From: Temnothorax longispinosus
Lineage: Eukaryota; Arthropoda; Insecta; Hymenoptera; Formicidae
Direction: 5' to 3'
NCBI RefSeq assembly: GCF_030848805.1
Contig: NC_092367.1
Location: 1,736,001 to 1,800,000 of the forward strand
Length of the DNA: 64,000 nt
Shown here piece by piece: positions 22,501-34,748 of this stretch. Position 1 is the stretch's first letter. Every line of letters begins with the position of its first letter. A program made the position numbers and the translations under genes. The notes beneath the pieces are model-generated. The model saw nothing but the letters and a program-made list of their open reading frames with translations. It was not told the origin of the DNA and did not search any database.

Positions 22501-23371
22501 TAAAATTCAAAGTTTGATCATCTAAACATTTATGTATTTAAATAAAATTTTTATTCGTTGAATTAAAATTATGCCTTGACATAATTTTAATTCTGAATTT
22601 TAATTATGTCTTGACATAATAATAATTGTAGGATTAAAAATTATGTCCTGCTATAATGAAAATCTGGTTTTATTTTTATACACGTTGTGCGTTGTATTTG
22701 AGCATAATTTTAATTTAGTAAATTAAATAATGTCAGGATGCGTAATACAAATTCTAAATTATTTTTATATTTGGACAGAATTTTTATTCAGTAAATTATT
22801 GTGTCAAAACATAAATTTAGTTTACCGCATTATTGACTCAACATGATAATATTTTAAAGAAATACTATTTATCTAAACCTTCTTAAGCTTTAAATAAGAA
22901 AAGTGGGTAATACGGAAATAGTCTTTTATAAAAATAAGGTGAATAAATTTTTTCCTTTACTAAGAATGGTTTTATAAAGTGATTTACTTTCATAATGCAA
23001 CGCAAAAATAAAATGCTTCTAAATTTAAATAACTGATGTCATAATAAAAATTGACACGCTTAAATTGTGGCAGCATGTAAATTACAAAATTTAAAAATGC
23101 GATTTATTCTTTACATTTTAAATAATGCACGCCTTCAATGTGTTCCTACGAAATTGCATTCAATTTTTCAAAATTTTGCAAAGTGAAAGATTTAATTATG
23201 TTAAGACATAATAAAAATGCATTATAATTATGTCTACACATAAGAATAATGCTACATTTCTTTATAAAACGCTGTGAAACGCCGTTTTATTTTTCAGTAG
23301 CATAAATAATATTTTACTTGATATAAACGTTTCAAAAAATAATTGTCTGAGAAAAATTGCAATTCTTATTC
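22501..23371. repeat. Diverged spacer between palindrome arrays
   Basis: AT-rich sequence with decayed halves of the palindrome (for example ATTATGCCTTGACATAAT and TTATGTTAAGACATAATAA). It appears to be an older, degraded part of the array. No gene seen. Confidence 0.6.
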
Positions 23372-24016
23372 ATGAATTAAAATTATGTCTAGACATAATT
23401 TTAATTCATCCCATTTTTATTATGTCTAGACATAATAAAAATGAATTAAAATTATGTGTACACATAATTTTAATTCAGCCAATTTTTATTATGTCTAGAC
23501 ATAATTTTAATTCATTAATAAGAATCGCGATTTTTCTTAAGACAATTATTATTCTATCTTTTGTATTGAATGGAATATTTATTATGTTATTAAAAGTAAA
23601 ACGGCTCGCCTTATCAATTTTTATTATGTTATGACATAATTTTAATTGGATGAATTAAAATTATGTCTAGACATAATAAAAATTGGACGAATTAAAATTA
23701 TGTCTAGACATAATAAAATTAGATAAATTAAAATTATGTCTTGACATAAAAATAATACCGAATTTTTATTATGTGTAGACATAATTTTAATTCGTCCAAT
23801 TTTTATTATGTCTAGACATAATTTTAATTCATTAATAAAAATCGCAATTTTTCTTAGACAATTATTTTTCGAAACTTTTATATCGAGTACAATATTATTT
23901 ATGCTATTGAAAAGTAAAACGGTGTGCCATCCAATTTTCGTCAAATTTTACTTTGACGAATTAAAATTATGTCTAGACATAATTTTAATTAATTATTTTT
24001 ATGCCTAGACATAATA
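23372..24016. repeat. Palindrome array, right part
   Basis: A second cluster of ATTATGTCTAGACATAAT and ATTATGTGTACACATAAT palindromes. A repeated spacer (ATCGCGATTTTTCTTAAGAC and a diverged sister at about 23846) and the phrase AAAAGTAAAACGG recur at 23597, 23911 and 24100, implying a higher-order unit. Confidence 0.8.
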
Positions 24017-24116
24017 ATAATGTTTCTAAACCACTTTTCTCTTTATTGTAAATTGGAGAATTAGTTTTTATTTGTATACTAAAAATGTTTGCTATTAAAA
24101 AGTAAAACGGCATGCC

Positions 24117-24474
24117 ATACTTTTTATAACTATACTCGGACTTTTATCAAACTGTTTAAAATTGATGACAATTTTAATCCAAATCCAACTTCAATTTTAA
24201 ATTAAATGATCAAAAATAATACCGATCAAAATTGGTTTTAAAGTCTGGTTTAAATTTTGATTCACGTATATTTAATAAAGCTTAGAGTTAAATATCGATG
24301 AAAAATAAATTTAAAGCTGAAAGCTCATCTCAGTAACTAAAACTAGTTTAACGAGATCGAAAAATATTGGAGCATATTATATTATCTATTATACCGTTGA
24401 GATATCCACATGATCCTAGCATAATAATGACGATAAAGACAAAAATAATTAACAAGTGTTTTTCTTTCAGTAAC
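24117..24474 (+). repeat. Duplicated upstream block of GST-B, right part
   Basis: Continuation of the block broken at 19923, matching 2237-2584 of unit A and ending in the TTTCAG acceptor just before the GST-B start codon. Confidence 0.7.
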
Positions 24475-27216
24475 ATGCCTCCCTACAAGCTGATTTATTT
24501 TCCCGACATAGGATTGGGCGAGCCAATTCGATTCCTACTCAGTTATGCTGGCATCGAATTTGTGGATGAACGTATCCACCCAAATGAATGGCCAAAAATT
24601 AAGCCGAGTATATACAACTGATTAACATTAATAACACATGTCGCTGTTAGCGATCATTTGTAGCGAACTAATAGAACTCGATCATTCCTGAAATCTGATT
24701 TACGTACAGTTGACGTGGCAAAAAATACAATTTTTACATTATCTTCTGGAGCGCCGACTAAATCGTTGGCACATGCTTCTTTATTTCTACTAGACAAATT
24801 ATTTTTATGTAGAGATTATGCTACATTTTATACATAATAAGACCCACACAGCACACTTTATCTGAGGGACGTCCTACAGATAAAGTGGGATATCTCAATA
24901 ACCGGTGGATATCCAGTGGATATTTAATATCCGGAGGATATCCAGCGGTTGCACAAATGTCCCTCAAAATATCCTGTGCTGTGTGGGGACATTCATTTTT
25001 TCATTTAGCTTTCTTGTAAACGAAAGAACTGGAAATAAATGATATCTCTCTCGAATAGAACCTTCCATTTCTTATTATATAGGGTAGACCGGGGACAAAA
25101 GTAACATTTTGAGTTTAAGATTTTATAACAGTTAAAATACAATATCTACGTAAAAAAGACTTGTACCTTTAGATGTAGAATTTATTTGACTACAAAATTT
25201 TCTTGTGCTGAATTCAGTAACGTAACTAGGAAAAAATTTATTATTGTTTAAAGAATATAAGGAATACTGTTACAACCGTCCCAACCCCCGGGACAATTGT
25301 AACAGCAGAGAGGAACGATTGTACCACATCATTTATAAACAAAATAATGGTTATTTAGTAGGTTTAATTAATCAATCTTACGAATTTTTTATAAGAAATG
25401 CAACTTTAATGATAAAATAATTTGTTACATGACAATAGTATTTTTACATTATAGCAAACAAAAACAAATAATACTGTTTTCTCAACTAAAAGACTATTTA
25501 TAATCATATATATTTAAAGGGTTAGGTTAATTAAGTTGAAGTTGTCCCCGAGCAACGGGGACAATTGTAACGCTACAACTGTCCCCGGGCATTGATGTTA
25601 CAATTGTCTCTTAATGATATTTTATGATTTGAAGTAAATTTTTTACATAAATATCTGGATGAAAGTCAATCGTATTATGCAAATCATCAACATAGATAAT
25701 CACTAAAACATATAAAGATTAAAACCTTATACCTTCGGCATAAAGAAAGAAAAATATTTCAGATTTTATGCACGTAAGAAAACTTACTTCAGGAAGGAAA
25801 AAAATAACTTCTTCTCCTGCACACTTGCACGTTCCGCGAGGGGCGGCAATGAACTAAGGAACAAATGCCGCTCCATCTAGCGAATCTCGCCTCACGGTCC
25901 CACACACGTACATACCTTTTATAGTTTAAGAAATATTCACGATGTTACAACTGTACCCTGTTACTTTTGTCCCCGGTCTACCCTACGTATTGCAATGTTC
26001 TGTACAGGAAAATTTATATGGTTATATAAATGCAATGCGTTGATTCTCACTTAACAAAAAACGTACTCTCGTTTCATTGCATGGTTTAATGGTAAATAGA
26101 TTTCCTTGTTGATGTAAGGAAATCAATTTCGTGTTGTTCAAGTTAGTCAATCAATTATCGAAATATCATAAGATTTGAGGGACAAAAGATCTTCCTTTCA
26201 AAACATCATAAAGCTATATAAAAGGTTGCAGAGTTTTTTTATGAATTATGTAGCAGAAAAAATTTTGTCATAGAAATGAAAATTAAGATTTGTATTATCA
26301 AATTCAGACTTAAAAATGTATAATAATTGTACTTATCTTTAATTGTGTAATTATTAATCGTCAAAATTCTTTAATGCCCATTTCCATCAATTTTCAGCTA
26401 TGCCATTCGGCAAAGTACCCGTGCTTGAAGTAGACGGAAAGAAGATCGATCAGTCCGCAGCTATTTGCCGTTACTTGGCGAAGCAATGTAGTCTTGCCGG
26501 CAAAAACGATTGGGAGTCTCTGGAAATCGATGCGACTGTCGACACCATGTACGATTTACGTGCTAGTGAGTAGATAATATTCTGCTTACGCTATATTTTT
26601 CCGATTATTTTATTTATCAGGCCCGGAGATTTACTTTTAAAACAGATTTGAATCACAACATTAATAGGTTCACATTTCGATAATGTGAACAGATTTATTC
26701 CGACATAATGATATATAGAGAAGAAACAGGTTTTTTTCTACATTCGCGTTATAAATTCGATCTACTGAAATGATTAAATGTCATTATCTTATTTGTCTTA
26801 TTATTCTTTTGCTTGCATTAGATATCGCTCGTTTCTTCTATGAGAGTAACGAACAGGCTAAAGAAGAAAAACTTAAAGCTGCCAAAGAGACAGTGCCGTA
26901 TTATTTGGAGCGTTTGGACGCTCAGGTGAAGAAGAATGGCGGTTACTTTGTCGGCGGTACTCTGACGTGGGCCGATCTCACTTTCGTCGCTCTTTTGGAC
27001 GACTTGAGCTTCATGATGACTATGATGAATGAGGTCGACATCGTCGAGAAGTATGAGAACCTGAAACAACTACTAAAGAAGGTTGAGGAATTACCGGCCA
27101 TCAAGAGTTGGATCGGAAAGCGTCCATGGCCCGGACTCGAATTTTTGTTACTACTTTTGACCTCAGTATTCAATGAGACAGGACCTATACCTGCGGTGGC
27201 TGTGAGGCGGATGTGA
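24475..27216 (+). CDS. Sigma-class GST with replaced C-terminus (GST-B)
   Basis: Exons 24475-24607, 26398-26565 and 26822-27216 stay in frame for 231 residues. Tyr8, Trp39, cis-Pro52 and Gln63-Ser64 are kept; residue 65 is Ala instead of Val. The exon 1 donor is GTATAT rather than GTATGT. An extra in-frame segment (MMTMMNEVD) lies in the C-terminal domain. After KSWIGKRP at about 27124 the sequence abruptly departs from all sister copies and encodes PGLEFLLLLLTSVF and a further stretch to a TGA. The usual PPT(I/M)YQ end and AATAAA signal are lost. Intron 1 carries two transposons (24843-24987, 25082-25983). It may be functional with a foreign tail or a recent pseudogene. Confidence 0.7.
24843..24987. 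mobile_element. CCCACACAGC-ended MITE
   Basis: CCCACACAGCAC at the left pairs with GTGCTGTGTGGG at the right, with a GA duplication (24841-24842, 24988-24989). Sister introns show the empty site AAGACATTC. The interior contains GGATATCC-type steps. 145 bp, noncoding. Confidence 0.75.
25082..25983. mobile_element. GGGTAGACC-ended DNA transposon, copy 2
   Basis: The 902-bp uninterrupted form of the element at 8941-11382, with the same ends, TA flanks (25080-25081, 25984-25985) and GTTGTCCCCGAGCAACGGGG palindrome inside. It sits in GST-B intron 1 and serves as the empty-site reference for the nested CCCTTA insertion. No transposase is encoded. Confidence 0.85.
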
Positions 27217-27674
27217 CATATAAACATAAGAAATGATACAGCTCTGCGATACTTTAACGAGTCTAACGTTACATCCTTCCTAGAATTAATGCCGCTCGAG
27301 AAGCTTCAAATTCTCGAACATTTTTGAACATATATAAATGTTCAAATATATGTTATGCTCATGAATGTTCATAAATGCCCGCGTATTGAAGATGTTTGAA
27401 TATATCTATTTAAATTATTAAAAGTCTTTATTAAAAATATTAGAACTATAAAATAATAATCTTAAAAGGCTATTCTTTAATAATGATTAAAAATCAACCG
27501 TATAAAAAAAGGCGCATATAGCCGTAACAAAGTGTTCGTGTTAAATTATTTAATAAATAAAATTTACATACGTTTCGGCCAATATCTGGCCATCCTCGGT
27601 GTAGAAAATAACAAATTATATAAAATAATAAATGTATATATATATATATATATATATATTATTATATATATAGT
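27217..27674. other. Gene-free stretch with (TA)n
   Basis: Follows the foreign end of GST-B. It includes short ATGTTCA repeats around 27310-27380 and a (TA)n tract at about 27634-27672. No gene seen. Confidence 0.4.
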
Positions 27675-27970
27675 CAATAAGGTGGCAGTGTGGTCTAGTG
27701 GTAAAGCGCCAGACTCGTAATTACGAAGAACCGGGTTTGAGTCCTCCTGATTAGAGGAATTTTAATATTCTAAACTGCACCCCTCCGCGAGAAATTGAGA
27801 AACTGGGCTCCGTCTTTCGGAAAACCGTCCAACATATAGTTGCCAACTGTTATATATGTACTCCCCATTTGCCATCATGCCAGGGTGCTGTAGGCTAATC
27901 ACCAGCACATCTGAATTTAAGGCAATTATTAATACCTCCCAAAAGATTCTACGTTCCACTTAGGAATTAA
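27675..27970 (+). mobile_element. tRNA-derived SINE, copy 2
   Basis: A-box-like GGTCTAGTGGTAAAGC and B box GGTTTGAGTCC (27734-27744), then the same body as at 16810-17125. It is better preserved in the tRNA head. The (TA)n tract and long-TIR element around it are shared by both units, so it was probably copied with the segment. Confidence 0.7.
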
Positions 27971-28049
27971 AAAAACTAATCATTAGTCCATAATTGATTA
28001 CATTTACCTTTCACGACAAAATAAAACATCCGACAAATCGAGCTGCTTG

Positions 28050-28579
28050 TTTTTTCTAGTAAAATCCGAATGTTCTCTCATCGTCACTTATTCCACATGC
28101 GCATAAAAGAAACCTCGTTGGGTGTTGCGGGAATCGGCATTCTCTGCCACAATATTTGTAGTGCATGCGATGATTTTTCATTCAATTACATATTGAATTC
28201 TAAAGAAAACAATTAAAATGTTATTTACATATGTATACAATTGTGTTCAAGAACATAGATAAAAAAAATAATTCATAATAAATATTCAAAAATTTTAATG
28301 TTTAAAAACAAAAGAAGAAGTGATGTAAAGTAGTTCTGTACTGTAAGAGATTGTATTGTAAATTGAGGATCTCGATTTAAAATATAACACTTTTGAGTTA
28401 AAATTGAAAAAGACAATAATTTAGAATTTGAATGCAGGTGGATAAAAAATCGATTATCTCATGCATCACAAATATTGTGACAGAAAATCCCGATTCCCAC
28501 AACACCCAGCGGGGGTTTTTTTACGCGCACGTGGAATGAGTGATGATGAGAAAACATCCGGAATTTACTAGAAAAAGTA
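28050..28579. mobile_element. Element with arms of about 130 bp, copy 2
   Basis: Same structure and spacer as 17206-17754, with arms meeting the flanking CCTCCGTCTGTA MITE at the right. Confidence 0.65.
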
Positions 28580-28857
28580 ATTTTAATCTCCGTCTGTATA
28601 CGTTCTTTTTTGCACGTGACACTCTTAGAGTGTCACGTTCGACGCTATTTTTCCCTACCTTAACGTATTTTAAAAAATCTGAAAAAATTTATCAAATATT
28701 TGTTCATGTCTACATAGTAGTTGACGATTTTATAATAATTTTGATAAACATTGTTTATTTAATAATTTCTGGCAGGCTTGCAAGTTTTACAGTTACGAGC
28801 AGATATTATTTTGGCTCGGACGATGTAGACCCACGTTTACAGACGGAGGGTTAAAAT
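28580..28857. repeat. MITE with CCTCCGTCTGTA ends, copy 3
   Basis: Counterpart of 5341-5607. A small inverted ACACTCTTAGAGTGT palindrome is inside. Confidence 0.65.
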
Positions 28858-29241
28858 ATTAATTTACCAGGAGAATCCATATTTGGTAGAATTTTGTTTC
28901 CATCAATTTCGTTATCGTTGAAATAGGAAGCATGTTTTAATATTTATTTCTGATCGACGAAAATATGAAAACGAGTGGATAACCATTATCTAAAAAGATA
29001 TTGATCAAATTAGGTTCTTTTCATTGTTATTTTACCGACACCATTCTTTTACCTTTCTATCCTGCTTTTCCTTCCTTCGTTCTTTCTTTATATTTACTTG
29101 ACAATTTACTTATACACATTCCTCTTCTTCCTAATATGAATTTTCTGTTGGGGTTCTTAGATATATCGATCTAATTTATTCTCGTTCTTGCTTAACCTTT
29201 CTGTCAATGCATAATTCTTCACCTATCAATGTATGAGTATC
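28858..29241. repeat. Duplicated intergenic block, third copy, left part
   Basis: Matches 5608-6003 and stops at GAGTATCCG, where a 5.5-kb insertion begins. The match resumes at 34749 with GTACTCACTGCGTG. Confidence 0.55.
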
Positions 29242-30471
29242 CGCATTGAGAAAAAAAGGTATTAAGATTAAAAAAATTGTGTTTGAGACAAAAAAGTTAT
29301 TTCCTTGAATACTCCTAACTAAACATTTATTTAAAGGAAGTTAATGAATTTTATTATTCTAAAGAAATGATTTTTACTTGGAAAAAAATAAATATTTAAA
29401 AAAGAAACTCAGCAATTACAATCAAAAAAACAAATGTTACAAGTAAAGAAATATTTAATTTACGTAAAATTTTTATTATTAAACTTGAAGAATGGATATC
29501 TAAAATAAAGGAATTATTTACTGAACTTAAATAAATATTTCTTTTAAATCGAACAAGTTGTTTGTGAAAATATTGTATACAAAAAATTAATTTTTTTAAC
29601 TAAAGAAAATAATAATTTAATGTAAATAAATAAATCTTTGACGTAACAAAAGGAGGTATTAAGGAAAGTAAATATTTCATAATATAAAAAAAATAATTTA
29701 TTTGGAACTAGTTTCATATTTATGGGAAGTATTTGAAGTAAAAAAATATTTTTTGACAACAAACAATTACGTCCTTTATTATATATATTATATACAGTAC
29801 ATCTTTTTTTACGTTAAATAAACTCATGATATATGATATGTGGTAGTCGGTTGACTGCTACATATATAAATAAATAAATAATAAATAATTGTCATATCTC
29901 CATCACTCGAGTGACCGGTGTGATGGATTCCAATGATGTACAACTGCAAGTGATAGACGCTTTCGCCGTGGGGCCTTATATACGGTCTCTGGTCGAATTT
30001 GACTTACGAGTTTAGCAGCCGCCTAGCGGTGAAAACGCTTATTACATTTATTGTAACCAAATAATATATTATTTGTTTGGGAGATATTACTTCAAATAAA
30101 TAAATAATTTGTTCCAATTTACAAAATAATTTTTTGTATCTTGCTTATTTTTAAAAGACTAGAACATTACAAGCGCGCGCTACGCTTTAGCTTTTTTTCT
30201 ATATCATTACTCAAAACAACATTTGCAACGCTATTGCTCTTATTAAGAAAAATTTAACGGTATATACATAACAACACGACTTTCAAATGACTTTGTACAG
30301 AAAAATCTTTATTTAATTTAATTTCATGTTTTTTGCAACGATATAAATACACTTTTAATAATTAATTAAAAACCTCGAAAAAAATACGTATAATTTTTAT
30401 ATACAAAATTTTTAACATGCTTCTTATCTCTTTGATTACGAAAGTGAATTCTTAACTCTCCGGCCCCGCCT

Positions 30472-30520
<49 letters not shown>

Positions 30521-30729
30521 TCTTTCTTTTTCTTTCTCTCTGTCTCTCTCGACTTTTCTTCTTTTTCTTTTAGTTGTCATCTTTAACTTTGTCATATCCA
30601 ATCATGGAGAACGAAGAAATTACGAACACACACACTATCACCATCTTCATCATCGACGAATTACGCATAATATGAGTTTAATTATTATTTTAAGGTTTAC
30701 CTCCCTCCCTCTCCCTCTTTCTCTCTCTC

Positions 30730-30772
<43 letters not shown>

Positions 30773-30871
30773 CTGTCTCCTGCTTTACCTCTTGTTCGTC
30801 ATCTTTAACTTTATCATCACATCTAATCGCGGAGAAAAATCATTACGAAGAAACATGTTATCACCAACTTA

Positions 30872-31010
30872 GGGCCAGTTCCACAAACGTCGGTTAACTC
30901 TTAACCTTAGGTTAACTCACTTCGTCTCTTTCTAAAGGGGACGTTAGAAAAAAAACAAAGGATAAGTTAACCTGAGGTTAAGAGTTAACCGACGTTTGTG
31001 GAACTGGCCC
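30872..31010. mobile_element. Harbinger-type MITE
   Basis: GGGCCAGTTCCACAAACGTC pairs with its exact inverse at the right, and a TTA duplication flanks it (30869-30871, 31011-31013). A 3-bp TWA duplication is characteristic of PIF/Harbinger. 139 bp, noncoding. Confidence 0.8.
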
Positions 31011-31470
31011 TTAATCGTCGACGAGTTACACACAATATAAGTTTAATTATTATTTTAAGGCTTACCTGCCTCTCTTTCTATTTTTCTCTTTTTTTTTTTC
31101 TTTCTTTCGCTGTCTCTTTTTTTTTCTCTTGTTCATTATCTTTAATTATATATGCAATATCTAATCGCAAAGAATAACAAAATCACGAACAAACACGCTA
31201 TCATCATCTTCATCGTAGACAAGTTGCACACAATATAAGTTTAATTATTATTTTAAGGCTTACCTCCCTCTCATTCTCTCTCCCCCTCTCTCTCTCTCTC
31301 TCTTTCTTTCTTTCTGTTTCCTTTTTTTTCTTTTTCGTTGTCTCTCTCGACTCTTCTTTTTTTCCTTTTGTTTGTCATCTTTATCTTTGTCATATCTAAT
31401 CACGGAGAACAAAAAAAATTACGAACCCACACGCTATCACCTGTGTCATCGTCGACGAGTTATGCACAAT

Positions 31471-32693
31471 CCCGCGAAAAACGATTGTATTAAAACCGTA
31501 TTAAAAGCTTATATGAATTTATTAAGAATCTTATTAGAATCGAATATGCAAATCAATTATAATTTAAATATGTCATATTTAAATCAAATTAAAGTACCCC
31601 ATCTTATTTAATCTATATATGGATTAAACTGGACCTTGCTTTGTTAAAATATGCAAAATCAGCCGCACAGACTTAAGGAAATGCAGAGTTAATATGGTTT
31701 TAATTTGCCAAATGTGGATTAAATATGGTAATAAATTCAAAATTAATTTGTTAAATATAAATCAAATAAGTCAAATATAATCATATAAGTCAAATATAAT
31801 CATATAAGTCAATTTTGTCATATATAAATGTTATTTGATCTTATTAGAATTTTATATAATTTTGTTTTAAATTTAAATTTATACCAATTTAAATTTAAAC
31901 AAGATTATATAAAATTTTATTTTTTAAGCGTGCTATTTTATTATAAGAGTGGACTTCACGATATAACTGATACAAAAATTGTGTCGTTCCGAGACAGCGT
32001 CGCGCGAGAATAACGCGAGACAGTGTCGTGTCTTCTTGATACCGTTATCTTATAACACTCTTTGTCAAATTTTAATTACGAGAAACAGATTACATCGAAT
32101 GCCATCTATCGGATACTTTGAGATGCAATATTCTGATCTGATCATATATAATCTTATATGACTATATTATTTTTTTTTAATTTGAATCAAATATTTTACA
32201 TGTTAAGTTCGACAAATAAAGAAACAAATTTTACCGCAAATATTATTTAAACATTATTTAAACAAAAATACGTTTTAATAAGAATCAAATTAAAACCAAA
32301 TTTGGGTTAAAGCCGCAATTGAATCGAGTAAAAGTCGCATACAGAACACATTAACTTTTTATTAAAGTCTTATATATAAATATTCTGCATCATGTATGGT
32401 TCTGGATCATATATAATCCACATAAGTTATCTTATTAAATACAAATTAAAACCATATTTGATTCGAAGTGTTATATGATCCACATAAGTGATCTAATTAA
32501 ATTTTAATTAAAGCCCTATTTTATTGTGGATCATATTTAATCTACGCATAACTGATTTTAATAAGTTCAAATTAAACTGTATTTAAACAAATATAGTTTT
32601 AATATAAAATCTGGATTTAATTTGAATTTTACCCAAATTAAATATGATTTAATATGATTTTAGTTAGATTCATATTAGATCGTTTTTCGCGGG
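31471..32693. mobile_element. CCCGCG-ended non-autonomous element
   Basis: CCCGCGAAAAACGAT at the left pairs with its inverse at the right. An AT duplication (31469-31470, 32694-32695) splits a tandem unit whose intact sisters read CACAATATAAGTTTAA. The interior is repetitive AT-rich DNA (CATATAAGTCAAATATAAT repeats; a hairpin at about 31845-31925). No credible ORF. Confidence 0.7.
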
Positions 32694-33148
32694 ATATATG
32701 TTTAATTATTATTTTAAGGCTTACTCGTCTCTTCCTTCTCCCTCTCTCTCTTTCTCTCTCCACCTCTTTCTCTTTTTCTCTCTTTATCTCTCTCTTTCTC
32801 TATCTCCTTCTTTTCCTATTGTTCATCATCTTTAACTTTGTAATAAATTAGAAAGAGTAAAAAATTACGAACAAACACGCTATCATCATCTTCATCGTAA
32901 ACGAGTTATGCACAATATAAGTTTAATTATAATTAATTATAATTATAATTATAATTATTTTAAGGCTTACCTCTCTCTTTTTATTTCTCACTTTTTCTAT
33001 CCGTCCTCATCTTCCTAATCTCATCTCTTATCATTTCTCTCTCTTTCTTGCTTTCTACCCCTTGCTTTTTCTGTTCTTTCCTTAATTCTCGTATTTCCTT
33101 CCATCATTTTATTCATTATTACCATTTATTCTTTCCCCTCTCAAAATC

Positions 33149-33345
33149 TCACCATTTTCCTACTCCTTTTAAACGCCTCTTATTCCTCCTCTCCTTTCCC
33201 CTTACCTCTCTTTTTCTTTTAAAATAATCATCTATACTCCCCTCACTACATAAACTCGCACTTCTCTCTCTTCCTGTGCTAGCTACCTTACCTATTCTAC
33301 CTGTCATCTTTTTGACCCTTAACAATGGCCGCATTCAGGAAACAC
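33149..33345 (-). pseudogene. LINE ORF1 N-terminal fragment
   Basis: On the minus strand the frame reads MTGRIGKVASTGRERSASL then CSEGSIDDYFKRKREV, similar in character to N-terminal regions of LINE ORF1 proteins. It ends at a stop; sequence beyond, to about 33000, keeps the purine-rich bias of such an ORF but is decayed. The assignment is by resemblance only. Confidence 0.4.
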
Positions 33346-34011
33346 AACTGTTGAGTGAGCGGTCAGTGATTCTTTAATATGATTGGTTCTTACCTTTGGT
33401 TCGTCGCCGGATCTAAGTGTAAGAACCAATCATAATGAGCGTACACTGAGCGCATAATGAGCGCATAATGAGAACACACTCTGTATACATATATCGATAT
33501 TGACATATATCGATATTGATTTTATTCGATATACATTACATTTTTCTTTTCTGAGCATTATCTAATTTAATTTCAATCAAAACTCATTTTTGAATTTAAT
33601 TTTATTTCTCATTTTGTTTCAATCTAATAATCTAAATAAAAATGTAAAAAAAAACACCAAGTACATTTATTAAAGTAATAAGTAATTTTATTCTGTCTTT
33701 GTTATTCATTAATTGCTAAAAAAGATAGAACGACGTTAGAAATGAACATTATCTAAGTTTTGATGAAAATAGAAAGCACCTAATATTACACACAATATAA
33801 TATACATACATTATTTTTATTCGTGATTGTTATCTATTTTCTCCTTCTCTATCTTCTTCACATGCGCGGAAAGCGTTAGTTGGAGTTGACTTTTCACACC
33901 AATCACCTATAGAAGCATTTCAATATTAATCTCGAAAATGTGCATGATAAAAATTTATGCATAAAACTTTGCTTACTTGTATATCGATAATCGCATGGCA
34001 CTGAATAAACA

Positions 34012-34142
34012 TACTTACAAACAGTTTACGGAAGATGTTTTTAAAGTGTCTGCCTCACTTAATTGTATTCTGTAACGCAAAATGCAATTAAATTCAGGAT
34101 AGACACTTTAAACATCTTCTATAAACTGTCTGCAAATATACT
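34012..34142. repeat. Fold-back MITE
   Basis: TACTTACAAACAGTTTACGG pairs with a slightly diverged inverse ending ATATACTTA. The inner arms share TTTAAAGTGTCT and AGACACTTTAAA. Noncoding. Confidence 0.6.
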
Positions 34143-34748
34143 TAAAATAATAAATAAATAATTTATTTTACAATTGTAATACATGTCACCTAAGACTTGT
34201 CTGTGCCATCGTGTAGCTCCCAAACAACAATCAATCGAGATAACCGCAATCAGCATCGCGGTAAAAAGGCAACAATAAATTCGACTATCGACTTAACACG
34301 CCTTTTTTAAGAGTGGAAACAAATATTATTTTAAATATAATTTTTATATTTAAAAAAGTTGCAGTTTTTATTTAACAAATTTTTTTATTTTAAATAAACA
34401 AATAAATACTTTTAATAAATAAATAATTTGTTCCAATTTACAAAATAGTTTTTTTGTATTTTGCTTATTTTTAAAAGAAAAAAATATTATTTTAAATACA
34501 ATTTTTACATTAAAAAAAATGCACTTTTTTTTTTAAACAAATCACTTATTAGTTTCTATGTTACAACCTATTAAATCAAATAAATCTTTTTTTGAATAAC
34601 ATAAATGCTTGATTTAATAAATCACTTTATGTATTTTAAAAAATGTGTCTTTGAATTTAAAACCATCTTTTTAATCATAATAAATATTTCTTAGAATTAA
34701 ATCAACCACATTTATAGAAATGTATTTTTTTGTGTTTAATAAATTTTT

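Larger units (their letters stand above)
30473..33000. repeat. Pyrimidine-rich tandem units of about 200-260 bp
   Basis: Each unit has GTTTAATTATTATTTTAAGG, a (TC)n-type tract, then CATCTTTAACTTTGTCAT and ACGAACA...CGCTATCA. Units start near 30660, 31030, 31215, 32695 and 32905. Two are interrupted by transposons. The (TC)n runs at 30477-30508 and 30740-30768 give spurious Leu/Ser-rich frames. Confidence 0.7.
29242..34748. other. 5.5-kb composite insertion
   Basis: Delimited by comparison with units at 5990-6010 and 18460-18480, where GAGTATCC runs straight into GGTACTCACTG. The ends are extremely AT-rich with no clear terminal repeat, although AAATAATTTGTTCCAATTTA near 30106 and again near 34423 hints at an internal duplication. 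It holds tandem pyrimidine-rich units, a Harbinger-type MITE, a CCCGCG element, a LINE ORF1 relic and a hairpin. No intact gene is seen in it. Confidence 0.5.

Noticed and set aside
21655..24016. CRISPR-like array
   Set aside because: The repeats are palindromes with variable arms and no unique spacers of constant length, in an animal genome.
26943..27227. Minus-strand frames opposite GST exon 3, repeated in all copies
   Set aside because: They are shadows of the conserved exon and have no family resemblance.
30672..30872. Leu/Ser repeat peptide
   Set aside because: Translation of a (TC)n microsatellite; other units do not keep the frame.
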